64,000 nucleotides of DNA from Betaproteobacteria bacterium (GCA_016716535.1 JADJWD010000002.1:620001-684000), one strand, 5' to 3'; counted from the first letter of the stretch, positions 8,939-19,488 are shown. The notes: generated by a model from the sequence alone, not told the origin. A program made the numbers and translations.

Positions 8939-9682
8939 ATGGCCACCTCCCTCGACCTGCAAGAGCAGGAACAACTCGACGCCGTCAAGGCGTTCTGGAA
9001 CAAGCACGGCAACCTGATCACCTGGGCGCTGGTGCTCGTGCTTGGTGCCTTCGCAGCCTGGAACGGCTGGCAGTGGTACCAGCGCGACCAGGGCGCCAAG
9101 GCCGGTGCGCTGTTCGACGAACTCGAGCGCGCCGCCACCGCGGGCGACGCCGAGAAGGCCGGCCGCGCACTGGCCGACCTGCGCGATCGCCATCCGCGCA
9201 CCGCCTACGCGCAGCAAGGGGCGCTGCTGGCCGCCAAGGTGCAGTTCGAAAAGGGCCGTGCCGACGATGCGCGCGCTTCGCTCACCTGGGCCGCCGAGCA
9301 GGGCAAGGAGCCGGCGCTCGGCACCGTCGCCCGCCTGCGCCTGGCGGCGCTGCAGGCCGAAGCCAAGCAGTACGACGAGGCGCTGAAGACGCTCGACGCG
9401 GCAAAGGCCGAGGGCTTCGAGGCGCTGGTCGCCGACCGTCGTGGCGACGTGCTGATGCTGCAAGGCCGCAAGGACGACGCACGTGCCGCCTGGCAGGCCG
9501 CGTGGGCGGCGATGCCCGAGCAGGTGGAGTACCGGCGGCTCGTCGAAGCAAAGCTGACGGCGATCGGCGCGCCGCCGGGCGCGGCGCCCGCGCCGGCGTC
9601 GGGCGGCGCCACCGCCGCGCCCGCGGCGTCGGCGAGCGTGCCGGCGAGCAGTGCCGCGCCCGCCGCGGCGGCATCGAAGTGA
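8939..9682 (+). CDS. yfgM: YfgM-like TPR membrane protein (ancillary SecYEG translocon subunit)
   Basis: 247 residues. A short cytosolic segment (LQEQEQLDAVKAFWNKHGN) precedes one transmembrane helix at about 22-42. A periplasmic TPR_21 domain with repeats of the LRLAALQAEAKQYDEALKTL type follows, and the C-terminus is an Ala/Ser/Pro-rich tail. In E. coli YfgM binds SecYEG and PpiD and helps pass secretory proteins to periplasmic chaperones. The position between hisS and bamB is conserved. The stop overlaps the bamB GTG start by 4 bp. Confidence 0.88.
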   Translation: MATSLDLQEQEQLDAVKAFWNKHGNLITWALVLVLGAFAAWNGWQWYQRDQGAKAGALFDELERAATAGDAEKAGRALADLRDRHPRTAYAQQGALLAAKVQFEKGRADDARASLTWAAEQGKEPALGTVARLRLAALQAEAKQYDEALKTLDAAKAEGFEALVADRRGDVLMLQGRKDDARAAWQAAWAAMPEQVEYRRLVEAKLTAIGAPPGAAPAPASGGATAAPAASASVPASSAAPAAAASK

Positions 9683-10812
9683 CCGCGGCCACGCTCGTGC
9701 GCCGCGCCGTGCTGGCCGGCTTTGCTGCCGCGGCCGCGTTGCTGGTCGGCTGCGCCGCCGACAAGCCCGAGCCCAAGCCGCTCGAGGCCTACGAGCCGAA
9801 GATCGCCGGCCGCCAGGCCTGGGTGCAGCAGATCGGCACGCTGCGTTACCCGCTCGTGCCGGCCGCGCGTGACGGCACCTTCTATGTCGCCGGCAGCGAC
9901 GGCACGGTGCAGGCGCTGGCCGCCGACAGCGGCCGCGTGCTGTGGCGCGCCGAGGCCGGCGCCGACCTCGCCGCCGGCGTCGGCAGCGACGGCCGCTTCA
10001 CCAGCGTCGTCACGCGCGCCAACGAGGTGGTGACCTTCAGTGCGCAAGGCGCGCCGCTGTGGCGCAAGCGTGTGCCGGCGGCGGTCGTCAGCCCGCCGTT
10101 CGTCGCCGGCGAGCGCGTCTTCGTGATGACCGTCGACCGCGTCGTGCATGCCTTCGATGCGCAGGACGGGCGGCGCCTGTGGGTGCACCAGAAGCCGGGC
10201 GACCCGCTGACGCTGGCGCAGCCGGGCGTGCTGGCTGCTTATCGCAACACGCTGCTGGCCGGGCAGGGGCCGCGCTTGGCGGGATTGGAGCCGACCACCG
10301 GCACGCTCGCGTGGGACGTGGCGCTCGCCTCGCCGCGTGGCACCAACGAGGTCGAGCGCCTTGCCGACCTCGTCGGCCCGCCGGTGCGGCACGGCAGCCG
10401 CGTCTGCGCGCGCGCCTTCCAGTCATCGGTGGCCTGTGCCGACGCCGAGCGCGGCACGCTCTTGTGGACACGCCAGGTCGGCGGCGCGCGGCCGCTCGGC
10501 GGCGATGCCGAGCGCCTGTTCGGCGCCGACGGCAGCGACCGCATCACCGCCTGGCGCGCCGACACCGGCGACGTGCTGTGGAACACCGAGCGCTTCATGA
10601 ACCGGGGCCTCTCGGGCATGCTCGCCGTCGGGCCGGTGCTCGTGTTCGGCGACTTCGCCGGCGTCGTGCACTTCCTCGCCACGGCCAGCGGCGAGACGCA
10701 GCTGCGTCTGGAAACCGACGGCACGCCGATCGTGGCCGCGCCGGTGGCCAGCGGCCAGACGGTGCTGGTCGTCACGCGCGACGGCGGGCTGTACGCCTTC
10801 CGCCCGCAGTGA
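9679..10812 (+). CDS. bamB: Outer membrane protein assembly factor BamB
   Basis: A 377-residue lipoprotein: signal peptide with lipobox LLVGCAAD (Cys about 24) and an eight-bladed PQQ-type beta-propeller with blades of the FYVAGSDGTVQALAADSGRVLWR pattern repeated to the end. It is the scaffold lipoprotein of the BAM complex; bamA is also in this window. The GTG at 9679 overlaps the yfgM stop and gives exactly a lipoprotein signal. Upstream in-frame codons belong to yfgM coding space. der follows after 22 bp. Confidence 0.94.
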   Translation: MTAATLVRRAVLAGFAAAAALLVGCAADKPEPKPLEAYEPKIAGRQAWVQQIGTLRYPLVPAARDGTFYVAGSDGTVQALAADSGRVLWRAEAGADLAAGVGSDGRFTSVVTRANEVVTFSAQGAPLWRKRVPAAVVSPPFVAGERVFVMTVDRVVHAFDAQDGRRLWVHQKPGDPLTLAQPGVLAAYRNTLLAGQGPRLAGLEPTTGTLAWDVALASPRGTNEVERLADLVGPPVRHGSRVCARAFQSSVACADAERGTLLWTRQVGGARPLGGDAERLFGADGSDRITAWRADTGDVLWNTERFMNRGLSGMLAVGPVLVFGDFAGVVHFLATASGETQLRLETDGTPIVAAPVASGQTVLVVTRDGGLYAFRPQ

Positions 10813-10834
10813 GCCGCGAAGGGGCGCGACGACG

Positions 10835-12199
10835 ATGAAGCCGGTCATCGCCCTTGTCGGCCGCGCCAACGTTGGCAAGAGCACGCTCTTCAACCGCATC
10901 ACGAAGAGCCGCGACGCGATCGTCGCCGACTTCCCCGGCCTGACGCGCGACCGCCACTACGGCGACGCGCGCGCCGGCGGCATCGACTTCATCGTCGTCG
11001 ACACCGGCGGCTTCGAGCCCGAAAAGCCGAGCGGCGTCGTCGCCGAGATGGCCAAGCAGACGCGCGCCGCGGTCGCCGAGGCCGACGTCGTCATCTTCGT
11101 CGTCGACGTGCGCGCGGGCCTGTCGGGACAGGACCACGACATCGCGCGCTTCCTGCGCACGCAGGGCAAGCGCGCGCTCTTGGCCGCGAACAAGGCCGAG
11201 GGCATGGCCGATTCGCCGTTGCTCGCAGAGTTCCACGAACTCGGCATGGGCGCGCCGCATCCGGTGTCGGCCGCGCACGGGCAGGGCGTGCGCAGCCTGC
11301 TCGAAGCGGCGCTCGAAGGCTTCGAGCCGCCCGACGAGGAAGCCGCAGGCGAGGCCGGCGCCGAGGCCGAGCGCGGCAGCAGCCCCGAGCGGCCGATCCG
11401 CCTGGCGGTCGCCGGCCGGCCGAACGCGGGCAAGAGCACGCTCATCAACGCCTGGCTCGGCGAGGAGCGCCTCGTCGCCTTCGACCAGCCGGGCACGACG
11501 CGCGACGCGATCCACGTGCCGTTCGAGCGCGACGGCCGGCACTTCGAGCTGATCGACACCGCAGGGCTGCGCCGCAAGGGTCGCGTCTTCGAGGCGATCG
11601 AGAAGTTTTCGGTCGTCAAGACGCTGCAGGCGATTGCCGACGCCAACGTCGTCGTGCTGCTGATCGATGCCACCGAGGGTGTCAGCGAGCAGGACGCGCA
11701 CATCGCCGGCTACATCCTCGAATCAGGCCGGGCGGTCGTCGTGGCGTTGAACAAGTGGGACGCGACGGACGACTATCAGCGCCAGATGCTCGCGCGCTCG
11801 GTCGAATCACGCCTGTCGTTCTTGAAATTCGCGCCGGTGCTGCACATCTCTGCGCTGAAGCGATCGGGATTGAGTGCCCTTTGGAAAGCCCTGCTGCACG
11901 CACACGCCTCGGCGACGGTGAAGATGCCCACACCGGTGTTGACGCGCCTGCTGCACGACGCGGTGGCGCACCAGCAGCCGCGCCGCGAAGGGCGCTTCCG
12001 CCCGAAGATGCGCTATGCGCACCAAGGCGGGATGAACCCGCCGATCGTCGTCATCCACGGCAACTCGCTCGAGCACGTGCCCGATGCCTACAAGCGCTAC
12101 CTGGAGGGGCGATTTCGCGAGCACTTCAGGCTCGTCGGCACGCCGCTGCGCATCGAGCTGCGCTCGGGCCGCAATCCCTTCCAGGACCAAGGCAGTTGA
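10835..12199 (+). CDS. der: Ribosome assembly GTPase Der (EngA)
   Basis: A double-Era GTPase of 454 residues required for 50S subunit maturation. The first G domain begins VALVGRANVGKST-like (GRANVGKST near residues 9-17) with DTGGF as switch II. The second contains GRPNAGKST with DTAGLRRKG and NKWD. A C-terminal KH-like domain (about 350-454) ends the protein. All nucleotide-binding motifs of both domains are intact. The bamB-der-hfq-hflX order is typical of betaproteobacteria. Confidence 0.97.
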   Translation: MKPVIALVGRANVGKSTLFNRITKSRDAIVADFPGLTRDRHYGDARAGGIDFIVVDTGGFEPEKPSGVVAEMAKQTRAAVAEADVVIFVVDVRAGLSGQDHDIARFLRTQGKRALLAANKAEGMADSPLLAEFHELGMGAPHPVSAAHGQGVRSLLEAALEGFEPPDEEAAGEAGAEAERGSSPERPIRLAVAGRPNAGKSTLINAWLGEERLVAFDQPGTTRDAIHVPFERDGRHFELIDTAGLRRKGRVFEAIEKFSVVKTLQAIADANVVVLLIDATEGVSEQDAHIAGYILESGRAVVVALNKWDATDDYQRQMLARSVESRLSFLKFAPVLHISALKRSGLSALWKALLHAHASATVKMPTPVLTRLLHDAVAHQQPRREGRFRPKMRYAHQGGMNPPIVVIHGNSLEHVPDAYKRYLEGRFREHFRLVGTPLRIELRSGRNPFQDQGS

Positions 12200-12203
12200 G
12201 CCC

Positions 12204-12228
12204 GCGAACGGCGGGAAACGGCGTTCGC
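12204..12228 (+). other. Inverted repeat between der and hfq
   Basis: GCGAACG (12204-12210) pairs perfectly with CGTTCGC (12222-12228) around an 11-nt loop, immediately after the der stop. No T-tract follows, so it is a poor intrinsic terminator. It may stabilise the der mRNA end. Confidence 0.4.
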
Positions 12229-12230
12229 TG

Positions 12231-12239
12231 TGGTAAGGT
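12231..12239 (+). promoter_or_regulatory. Candidate extended -10 promoter for hfq
   Basis: TGGTAAGGT fits the extended -10 pattern TGnTAnnnT, 36 bp before the hfq start and just after the der-hfq hairpin. Expected transcription start is near 12246, giving a leader of about 30 nt. Confidence 0.35.
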
Positions 12240-12274
12240 GACCGCTTCCTGATCTTTTCAACACGGAGCATATC

Positions 12275-12520
12275 GTGAGCAACAAAGGCCAACTTTTGCA
12301 GGACCCCTTTCTGAACCTGCTGCGCAAGGAACACGTGCCGGTGTCGATCTACCTCGTCAACGGCATCAAGCTCCAGGGCCACATCGAATCGTTCGACCAG
12401 TACGTCGTGCTGCTGCGAAACACCGTGACGCAGATGGTCTACAAGCACGCGATCTCCACCGTCGTGCCCAGCCGCGCGGTCAACTTCCACCCGAACGAGA
12501 ATTCGGGTGAGCAGGCCTGA
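12275..12520 (+). CDS. hfq: RNA chaperone Hfq
   Basis: An 81-residue Sm-like protein that forms hexamers and pairs small RNAs with mRNAs. Sm1 (GIKLQGHIESFDQYVVLL) and Sm2 with the YKHAISTVVP signature are intact. The proximal-face contact motif QDPFLN near the N-terminus is present. The C-terminal tail is short, as in other betaproteobacteria. The start is GTG at 12275 with ACGGAG upstream. hflX follows after 57 bp as in E. coli. Confidence 0.98.
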   Translation: MSNKGQLLQDPFLNLLRKEHVPVSIYLVNGIKLQGHIESFDQYVVLLRNTVTQMVYKHAISTVVPSRAVNFHPNENSGEQA

Positions 12521-12577
12521 AGCCCCGATGCACGCGTTGCCTCGGTCGCCTTCCCGACCTGCCGAGCCTTCCTCCAC

Positions 12578-13828
12578 TTGAGCCAAGGCGCCCAACCCGC
12601 TGCCGCGCGCCGTGCGGCCGGCGCTGAATCGACACGCGCGCTGCCCACGCGTGCGGTGCTGGTCGGCGTCGACATCGGTGCCGCCGGCGCGCCGTTCGAC
12701 GACTCGCTCGAGGAACTGGCGCTGCTGGCCGCGTCGGCCGGCGACGAGACCGTGGCGCGCATCACGGCGCGGCGCCGCGCGCCCGACCCGGCGCTCTTCG
12801 TCGGCAGCGGCAAGGCCGACGAGATCAAGGCGATGGTCGCGGCCACCTCGGCGCACGGCGTCATCTTCGACCAGGCACTGTCGCCGGCGCAGCAGCGCAA
12901 CCTCGAGCGGCACCTCGGCGTGCCGGTGGCCGACCGCACGTCGCTGATCCTCGACATCTTCGCCGACCGCGCGCGCAGCCACGAGGGCAAGCTGCAGGTC
13001 GAACTGGCGCGGCTGCAGTACCTGTCGACGCGGCTCGTGCGGCGCTGGTCGCACCTCGAGCGCCAGCAAGGCGGCATCGGCACGCGCGGCGGCCCGGGTG
13101 AGGCGCAGATCGAACTTGACCGCCGCATGATCGGCGAGCGCATCAAGCTCGTGAAGGAGCGGCTCGAGCGCGTCAAGCGCCAGCGCGGCACGCAGCGGCG
13201 TGCGCGCGAGCGCCGCGGCGCCGTGCGCATCTCGCTTGTCGGCTACACAAACGCCGGCAAGTCGACGCTGTTCAACGCGCTGACGAAGGCGCGCTCGTAC
13301 GCCGCCGACCAACTCTTCGCGACGCTCGACACGACGACGCGTCAGCTCTGGCTGCCCGACATCGACGGCGCCGGCGGCTGCGCGGCGACCCTGTCGGACA
13401 CGGTGGGCTTCATCCGCGACCTGCCGCACAAGCTGGTCGAGGCTTTCCAGGCGACGCTGCAGGAAGCGGCCGAGGCCGACCTGCTGCTGCACGTCGTCGA
13501 TGCCGCGAGCCCGACGCAGGACGAGCAGATGGCCGAGGTCGAGCGCGTGCTCGAGGAGATCGGCGCGGCCGACGTGCCGCAGCTGCTCGTCTACAACAAG
13601 TGCGACCTGCTCGAGCCTTCCCGCCAGCCGCGCGAGGCCGCCGACTGGGTCGAGGGCCCGGGCGGCGTGCGGCGCCGGCGCGTCTTCGTCAGTGCGATCG
13701 CCGGCACCGGCCTCGACGTGCTGCGACGCGCGCTCGCCGAGGCGGTGTCAGCCGCATCGAGCCCCGGCGCGCCGATAACGATGAACGACAAGAGCGACGC
13801 CGCCGAGCGGCCGCACCACCATGCGTGA
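12578..13828 (+). CDS. hflX: Ribosome-splitting GTPase HflX
   Basis: A 416-residue TRAFAC GTPase that binds the 50S subunit and splits stalled or heat-damaged ribosomes. The N-terminal HflX domain (ARRRAPDPALFVGSGK) occupies about 1-150 and a coiled linker with the GGPGE motif follows. The G domain starts at GYTNAGKSTLFNAL (about residue 220), with DTVGFIRDLPHKL as G3 and NKCD as G4. The TTG start at 12578 is the first plausible start after hfq. Its 3' end overlaps an open extension of the hflK frame. Confidence 0.94.
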   Translation: MSQGAQPAAARRAAGAESTRALPTRAVLVGVDIGAAGAPFDDSLEELALLAASAGDETVARITARRRAPDPALFVGSGKADEIKAMVAATSAHGVIFDQALSPAQQRNLERHLGVPVADRTSLILDIFADRARSHEGKLQVELARLQYLSTRLVRRWSHLERQQGGIGTRGGPGEAQIELDRRMIGERIKLVKERLERVKRQRGTQRRARERRGAVRISLVGYTNAGKSTLFNALTKARSYAADQLFATLDTTTRQLWLPDIDGAGGCAATLSDTVGFIRDLPHKLVEAFQATLQEAAEADLLLHVVDAASPTQDEQMAEVERVLEEIGAADVPQLLVYNKCDLLEPSRQPREAADWVEGPGGVRRRRVFVSAIAGTGLDVLRRALAEAVSAASSPGAPITMNDKSDAAERPHHHA

Positions 13829-13958
13829 CCTCCCGAGCCCCCCGTTTACCGTGCGCCTGACGGCGCTGGCCGCGGCTGCCGCCGCGTTGCTGCGTGCCGC
13901 CGTCGCGCCGCGCCGCCCACGCACCGTCGTTGGTGCCGACTTGCGCGGCGCCACGACG

Positions 13959-15152
13959 ATGGCCAACAGCGGCCGCAACGACGGCCCGCCCGACCTCGAC
14001 GAGCTCTGGCGCGACTTCAACAAGAAGCTCTCCGGCCTGTTCGGCGGCAAGGGCGGCCCCGGCCCGCAGCGCGACGAGCGCCCGTCCGGCGGCGGCGGTG
14101 GCGGCGGCTTCCAGCCCGACTTCAAGAGCGCCGGCATCGGCGCGGTGCTGATCGGCGTCGTCGCGTTGCTCGTCTGGCTCGGCAGCGGCTTCTTCATCGT
14201 GCAGGAAGGCCAGCAGGCGGTCGTTACCACGTTCGGCCGCTTCAGCCACACGGCCGACGCCGGCTTCCAGTGGCGGCTGCCGTACCCGGTGCAGGCGCAC
14301 GAGGTGGTGTCGGTGACGCAGCTGCAGTCGGTGGAAGTGGGCCGCAACTCGGTCGTGCAGGCGACGGGCCTGCGCGACAGCTCGATGCTGTCGCAGGACG
14401 AGAACATCGTCGACATCCGCTTCACCGTGCAGTACCGGCGCGCCGACGCGCGGGCGTACCTCTTCGAGAACCGCAACGCCGACGAGGCGGTGGTGATGGC
14501 CGCCGAGTCGGCGGTGCGCGAGATCGTCGGCCGCAGCCAGGTCGACTCGGTGCTGTACGAGCGCCGCGACGCGATCGCTGCCGACCTGGTCAAGAGCATC
14601 CAGGCGCAGCTCGACCGCCTGCGCGCCGGCATCGTCGTCGCCAACGTCAACGTGCAGAACGTGCAGGTGCCCGATGCGGTGCAGGCCGCGTTCAACGACG
14701 CGGTGAAGGCCGGCGCCGACCGCGACCGCCTCGTCAACGAAGGCCGCGCCTACGCCAGCGACGTGATCCCCAAGGCGCGCGGCACCGCCAGCCGCCTGCT
14801 CGAAGAGGCCGAGGGCTACCGCGCACGTGTCATCGCGCAGGCCGAGGGCGATGCGCAGCGCTTCCGCAGCGTGCTCGCCGAATACCAGAAGGCGCCGCAG
14901 GTGACGCGTGACCGCATGTACATCGAGACGATGCAGCAGGTGTACTCCAACGTCTCGAAGGTGCTCGTCGACGCAAAGAGCGGCAGCAACCTCCTGTACC
15001 TGCCGCTCGACCGGCTGATGCAGCAGGCCGGCGCCGCGGTGCCGGCGCAGTCCGCTGCGCCGCAGGCGCCGCTCGATGCCGCGCCGGCCTCGGCCGGCAC
15101 CGACATCCGCTCGCGCGATGGCGGTCGCGCGCGCGACCGCGAAGGCCGTTGA
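13959..15152 (+). CDS. hflK: FtsH protease regulator HflK
   Basis: A 397-residue stomatin/prohibitin (SPFH) protein that forms a membrane cage with HflC around FtsH. A charged Gly-rich N-terminus (GPPDLDELWRDFNKKL) comes first, then one membrane helix (IGAVLIGVVALLVWLGSGFF). The SPFH domain runs from VQEGQQAVVTTFGRF to about residue 330. ATG 13959 is preferred because homologues begin a few residues before GPPDLDELW. The frame is open back to an ATG at 13821 overlapping hflX, which would add 46 Ala/Arg-rich residues. Confidence 0.9.
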   Translation: MANSGRNDGPPDLDELWRDFNKKLSGLFGGKGGPGPQRDERPSGGGGGGGFQPDFKSAGIGAVLIGVVALLVWLGSGFFIVQEGQQAVVTTFGRFSHTADAGFQWRLPYPVQAHEVVSVTQLQSVEVGRNSVVQATGLRDSSMLSQDENIVDIRFTVQYRRADARAYLFENRNADEAVVMAAESAVREIVGRSQVDSVLYERRDAIAADLVKSIQAQLDRLRAGIVVANVNVQNVQVPDAVQAAFNDAVKAGADRDRLVNEGRAYASDVIPKARGTASRLLEEAEGYRARVIAQAEGDAQRFRSVLAEYQKAPQVTRDRMYIETMQQVYSNVSKVLVDAKSGSNLLYLPLDRLMQQAGAAVPAQSAAPQAPLDAAPASAGTDIRSRDGGRARDREGR

Positions 15153-15166
15153 AGGGAGGCCGCCGC

Positions 15167-16057
15167 ATGAACCGCATCGGAATCTATGTCATCGGCGCGC
15201 TCGTCGCGCTGATGCTCGTGACGAGCACGCTGTTCGTCGTCGACCAGCGCCAGGTGGCCGTCGTCTACGCACTCGGCGAGATCAAGGAGGTCGTCACCGA
15301 CCCCGGACTCAAGCTGAAGATGCCGCCGCCGTTCCAGAACGTCGTCTTCCTCGACAAGCGCATCCAGACGCTCGACAGCGCCGAGACGCGGCCGATCTTC
15401 ACCGCCGAGAAGAAGAGTCTCGTCATCGACTGGCTCGTCAAGTGGCGCATCTCCGAGCCGCGCCAGTTCATCCGCAACAACGGCGTCGATTTCCGCAATC
15501 TGGAGACTCGCCTGTCGCCGGTGGTGCAGGCGGCGTTCAACGAGGAAATCACCAAGCGCACCGTGCAAGGCGTGCTCTCGGCCGAGCGCGACCGCATCAT
15601 GAGCGACGTGCAAAAGCGCCTGCTCGACGACGCCAAGTCGTTCGGCATCGAGATCGTCGACGTGCGCATCAAGCGCGTCGACTTCGTGGCCGACATCACC
15701 GACTCGGTGTACCGGCGCATGGTCTCCGAGCGCGCCCGCGTCGCCAACGAACTGCGTTCACAGGGCGGCGCCGAAGGCGAGAAGATCCGCGCCGACGCCG
15801 ACCGGCAGCGCGAGGTGATCATCGCCGAGGCCTACCGCGACGCGCAGAAGGTCAAGGGCGCCGGCGACGCGCGCGCCTCGGCGCTGTACGCAGACGCGTT
15901 CGGCCGCGACCCGCAGTTCGCGCAGTTCTATCGCAGCCTCGAAGCCTATCGCGCCACCTTCCGCGGCCGCAGCGACGTGATGGTGCTCGACCCGAGCAAC
16001 GACTTCTTCCGTGCAATGCAAAGCGGCGCCGCCACGACGCCCGGCCCGCGGCGCTGA
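15167..16057 (+). CDS. hflC: FtsH protease regulator HflC
   Basis: 296 residues with an N-terminal signal anchor (IGIYVIGALVALMLVTSTLFVV) and an SPFH domain beginning VDQRQVAVVYALGEIKEV. It is the partner of HflK in the FtsH-modulating complex that faces the periplasm. ATG 15167 has a strong GAAGGGAGG ribosome site and lies 14 bp after hflK. An upstream in-frame TTG at 15149 would add six residues but would overlap the ribosome site. The stop directly abuts the next gene. Confidence 0.95.
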   Translation: MNRIGIYVIGALVALMLVTSTLFVVDQRQVAVVYALGEIKEVVTDPGLKLKMPPPFQNVVFLDKRIQTLDSAETRPIFTAEKKSLVIDWLVKWRISEPRQFIRNNGVDFRNLETRLSPVVQAAFNEEITKRTVQGVLSAERDRIMSDVQKRLLDDAKSFGIEIVDVRIKRVDFVADITDSVYRRMVSERARVANELRSQGGAEGEKIRADADRQREVIIAEAYRDAQKVKGAGDARASALYADAFGRDPQFAQFYRSLEAYRATFRGRSDVMVLDPSNDFFRAMQSGAATTPGPRR

Positions 16058-16243
16058 GTGGGCGACCTGCTGCTCGGCGCGCTGGCGCTGATGCTCGTGC
16101 TGGAAGGGCTGATGCCGTTCGTCAGCCCGCGCGGCTGGCGTTCGATGTTCGAGCGCGCAATGGCGCTCACCGACGGCCAGATCCGCTTCATCGGCCTCGT
16201 CAGCATCGTCTGCGGCGTCGTCCTGTTCGCGTTGTGGCGCTGA
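16058..16243 (+). CDS. Small DUF2065 inner membrane protein (YjeT-like)
   Basis: 61 residues with two predicted membrane helices: LLLGALALMLVLEGLMPFV at the N-terminus and FIGLVSIVCGVVLFALW at the C-terminus. They are linked by a short basic segment (SPRGWRSMFERAMAL). This matches the DUF2065/YjeT family, found immediately after hflC in many proteobacteria. Function is unknown; the linkage suggests an accessory role with HflKC. The GTG start directly follows the hflC stop with no spacer. Confidence 0.85.
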   Translation: MGDLLLGALALMLVLEGLMPFVSPRGWRSMFERAMALTDGQIRFIGLVSIVCGVVLFALWR

Positions 16244-16286
16244 CGGCGGGGCACGCCGCCCGAGCGGCTGCCGCAGTGGCGGCGCC

Positions 16287-16292
16287 TACAAT
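16287..16292 (+). promoter_or_regulatory. Candidate -10 element for hisZ
   Basis: TACAAT lies 32 bp before the hisZ start. It overlaps an in-frame ATG at 16291, which argues that translation starts at the next ATG (16324) rather than inside the promoter. Confidence 0.45.
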
Positions 16293-16323
16293 GCCGTTTT
16301 CAAGACGCACCGCGTTGGTCCCG

Positions 16324-17532
16324 ATGCTCTCTGCCTGGTTGCTGCCCGAGCACATCGCCGATGTGCTGCCCGCCCAGGCCCGGCAACTGGAGACACTGCG
16401 CCGCCGGCTGGTCGACCGCGCGCAGGGCTACGGCTTCGAACTCGTCACGCCGCCGCTGCTCGAGCACCTCGAGTCGCTGCTGTCGGGCACCGGTCGCGAG
16501 CTCGACCTGCGCACCTTCAAGCTCGTCGACCAGACGAGCGGCCGCACGCTCGGCCTGCGCGCCGACACCACGCCGCAGGCCGCGCGCATCGACGCGCACC
16601 TGCTCAACCGCGAAGGCGTGACGCGCCTTTGCTACTGCGGCCCGGTGCTGCATGCGCGCGCCACGCACGTGACCGCGTCGCGCGAGCCGCTGCAGTTCGG
16701 CGCCGAGATCTTCGGCCACGCCGGGCTGGAAGCCGACCTCGAGGCCGCCGAACTGTCGCTCGACTGCCTCCAGGCTGCGCAGGTGCAGCCGCTCGTCATC
16801 GACCTCGCCGACGCCCGCGTGCTGCGCGGCGTGCTGGCCGGTGTCGCCCTCGACGCGACCGGTCTGCAGGACCTGGCCGAGGCGCTGGCCGGCAAGGACG
16901 CCGCGGCGCTGGCCGCGCTGACCGAGGGCCTGGCCGACGAGACGCGGCGCGCGCTTCGTGCGCTGCCGCGGCTCTATGGCAACGATGAGGTGCTGTCGAG
17001 CGCCGAACGCGAGCTGCCGCCGCGCCCGCTCGTGCGCGCGGCGATCGAACAGCTGCGCTGGCTGGCCGCGCACCTGCGGCAGTCGTTCCCTGGCTTGAAG
17101 GTCGGCTTCGATCTCGGTGACATGGGCGGCTACGGCTACTACACCGGCGTGCGCTTCGCGATCTATGGCGCCGGCGCCACCGACGCGCTGGCGCGCGGCG
17201 GCCGCTACGACGAGGTCGGCGCCGTCTTCGGGCGCAACCGGCCTGCGGTCGGCTTCAGCCTCGACCTGAAGGCGCTGGCCGAAGTGGCGCCGCCGGCGCG
17301 GCCGGGCGGCGCGATCCGCGCACCGTGGAGCGAAGACGCCGCACTGCGCGCCGCCGTGCGGGGCCTGCGCGACGCCGGCGAGACGGTGCTCGCGGTGCTG
17401 CCCGGCGACCGGCCGGCGCCGCAGGCCTACGCCTTCGACCGCGAGCTGGTCGAGGCGGGCGGGCGCTGGGTGCTGCGCGACATCGCCCACGCGCCGATCA
17501 CGCCGGCCACGGCCGCCGAATCCTCACGTTAG
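16324..17532 (+). CDS. hisZ: ATP phosphoribosyltransferase regulatory subunit HisZ
   Basis: 402 residues homologous to histidyl-tRNA synthetase (LPEHIADVLPAQA, class II-like LRADTTPQAARI, GGYGYYTGVRFAIYG, GGRYDEVG). It lacks the anticodon-binding domain and is not a tRNA synthetase. HisZ forms an octamer with short-form HisG and confers histidine feedback inhibition on the first step of histidine synthesis. hisG is not in the window. The hisZ-purA linkage is common in betaproteobacteria. The frame is open far upstream, but the start is set by family alignment and the -10 position. Confidence 0.94.
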   Translation: MLSAWLLPEHIADVLPAQARQLETLRRRLVDRAQGYGFELVTPPLLEHLESLLSGTGRELDLRTFKLVDQTSGRTLGLRADTTPQAARIDAHLLNREGVTRLCYCGPVLHARATHVTASREPLQFGAEIFGHAGLEADLEAAELSLDCLQAAQVQPLVIDLADARVLRGVLAGVALDATGLQDLAEALAGKDAAALAALTEGLADETRRALRALPRLYGNDEVLSSAERELPPRPLVRAAIEQLRWLAAHLRQSFPGLKVGFDLGDMGGYGYYTGVRFAIYGAGATDALARGGRYDEVGAVFGRNRPAVGFSLDLKALAEVAPPARPGGAIRAPWSEDAALRAAVRGLRDAGETVLAVLPGDRPAPQAYAFDRELVEAGGRWVLRDIAHAPITPATAAESSR

Positions 17533-17556
17533 CTCTGCAAGGCACGCAAGGTACAC

Positions 17557-18897
<1,341 letters not shown>

Positions 18898-18960
18898 AGC
18901 CTGTCCATAGCCGACCTGAAGCCCGCCTGAAGACAACGATCGACGAGGAGAACTCTTTCG

Positions 18961-19482
18961 ATGCTCACCGACGACGGCAAGCACCTGTACGTGTCCTGGG
19001 ACGAGTACCACCTCTTGATCGAGCGCCTGGCGCTGAAGGTGGCGCACTCGGGCTGGGAGTTCGACCAGATCCTGTGCCTGGCGCGCGGCGGCATGCGGCC
19101 GGGCGACGTGCTCTCGCGCGTCTTCGACAAGCCGCTGGCGATCATGTCCACCAGCTCTTACCGCGCCGAGGCCGGCACGATCCAGGGGCGGCTGGACATG
19201 GCCAAGTACATCACGATGCCCAAGGGCGAGCTGGCCGGCCGCGTGCTGCTGGTCGACGACCTCGCCGACACCGGGCACACGCTGCGCGCCGTCGTCGAGC
19301 GTCTGCGCGGCATGCCGGCGATTGCCGAACTGCGCGCCGCGGTCGTCTGGGTCAAGGGCGTGTCGACCTACACGCCGGACTACTACGTCGAGACGCTGCC
19401 CACGAGCCCGTGGATCCACCAGCCGTTCGAGGAGTACGACACCCTGCGTCCCGACGGCCTGGCGCGCAAGTTCCAGATCTGA
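18961..19482 (+). CDS. Purine-type phosphoribosyltransferase
   Basis: 173 residues of the type I phosphoribosyltransferase fold. The PRPP-binding loop is VLLVDDLADTGHTL (about residues 96-109), and LARGGMRPGDVL forms the pyrophosphate loop near residue 40. The C-terminal segment WIHQPFEEYDTL resembles hypoxanthine/xanthine-guanine phosphoribosyltransferases. Placement directly after purA supports purine salvage, but the exact base cannot be read from the sequence. A GAGGAG ribosome site precedes the ATG, and a strong terminator follows. Confidence 0.85.
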   Translation: MLTDDGKHLYVSWDEYHLLIERLALKVAHSGWEFDQILCLARGGMRPGDVLSRVFDKPLAIMSTSSYRAEAGTIQGRLDMAKYITMPKGELAGRVLLVDDLADTGHTLRAVVERLRGMPAIAELRAAVVWVKGVSTYTPDYYVETLPTSPWIHQPFEEYDTLRPDGLARKFQI

Positions 19483-19488
19483 AAATGC

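Noticed and set aside
13821..13958. 46-residue hydrophobic N-terminal extension of HflK as a signal peptide
   Set aside because: It overlaps hflX, is Arg-rich through its middle, and homologues begin near GPPDLDELW; HflK already has its own membrane anchor.
16291..16323. hisZ start at ATG 16291
   Set aside because: This ATG overlaps the TACAAT -10 candidate, and family alignment favours 16324.
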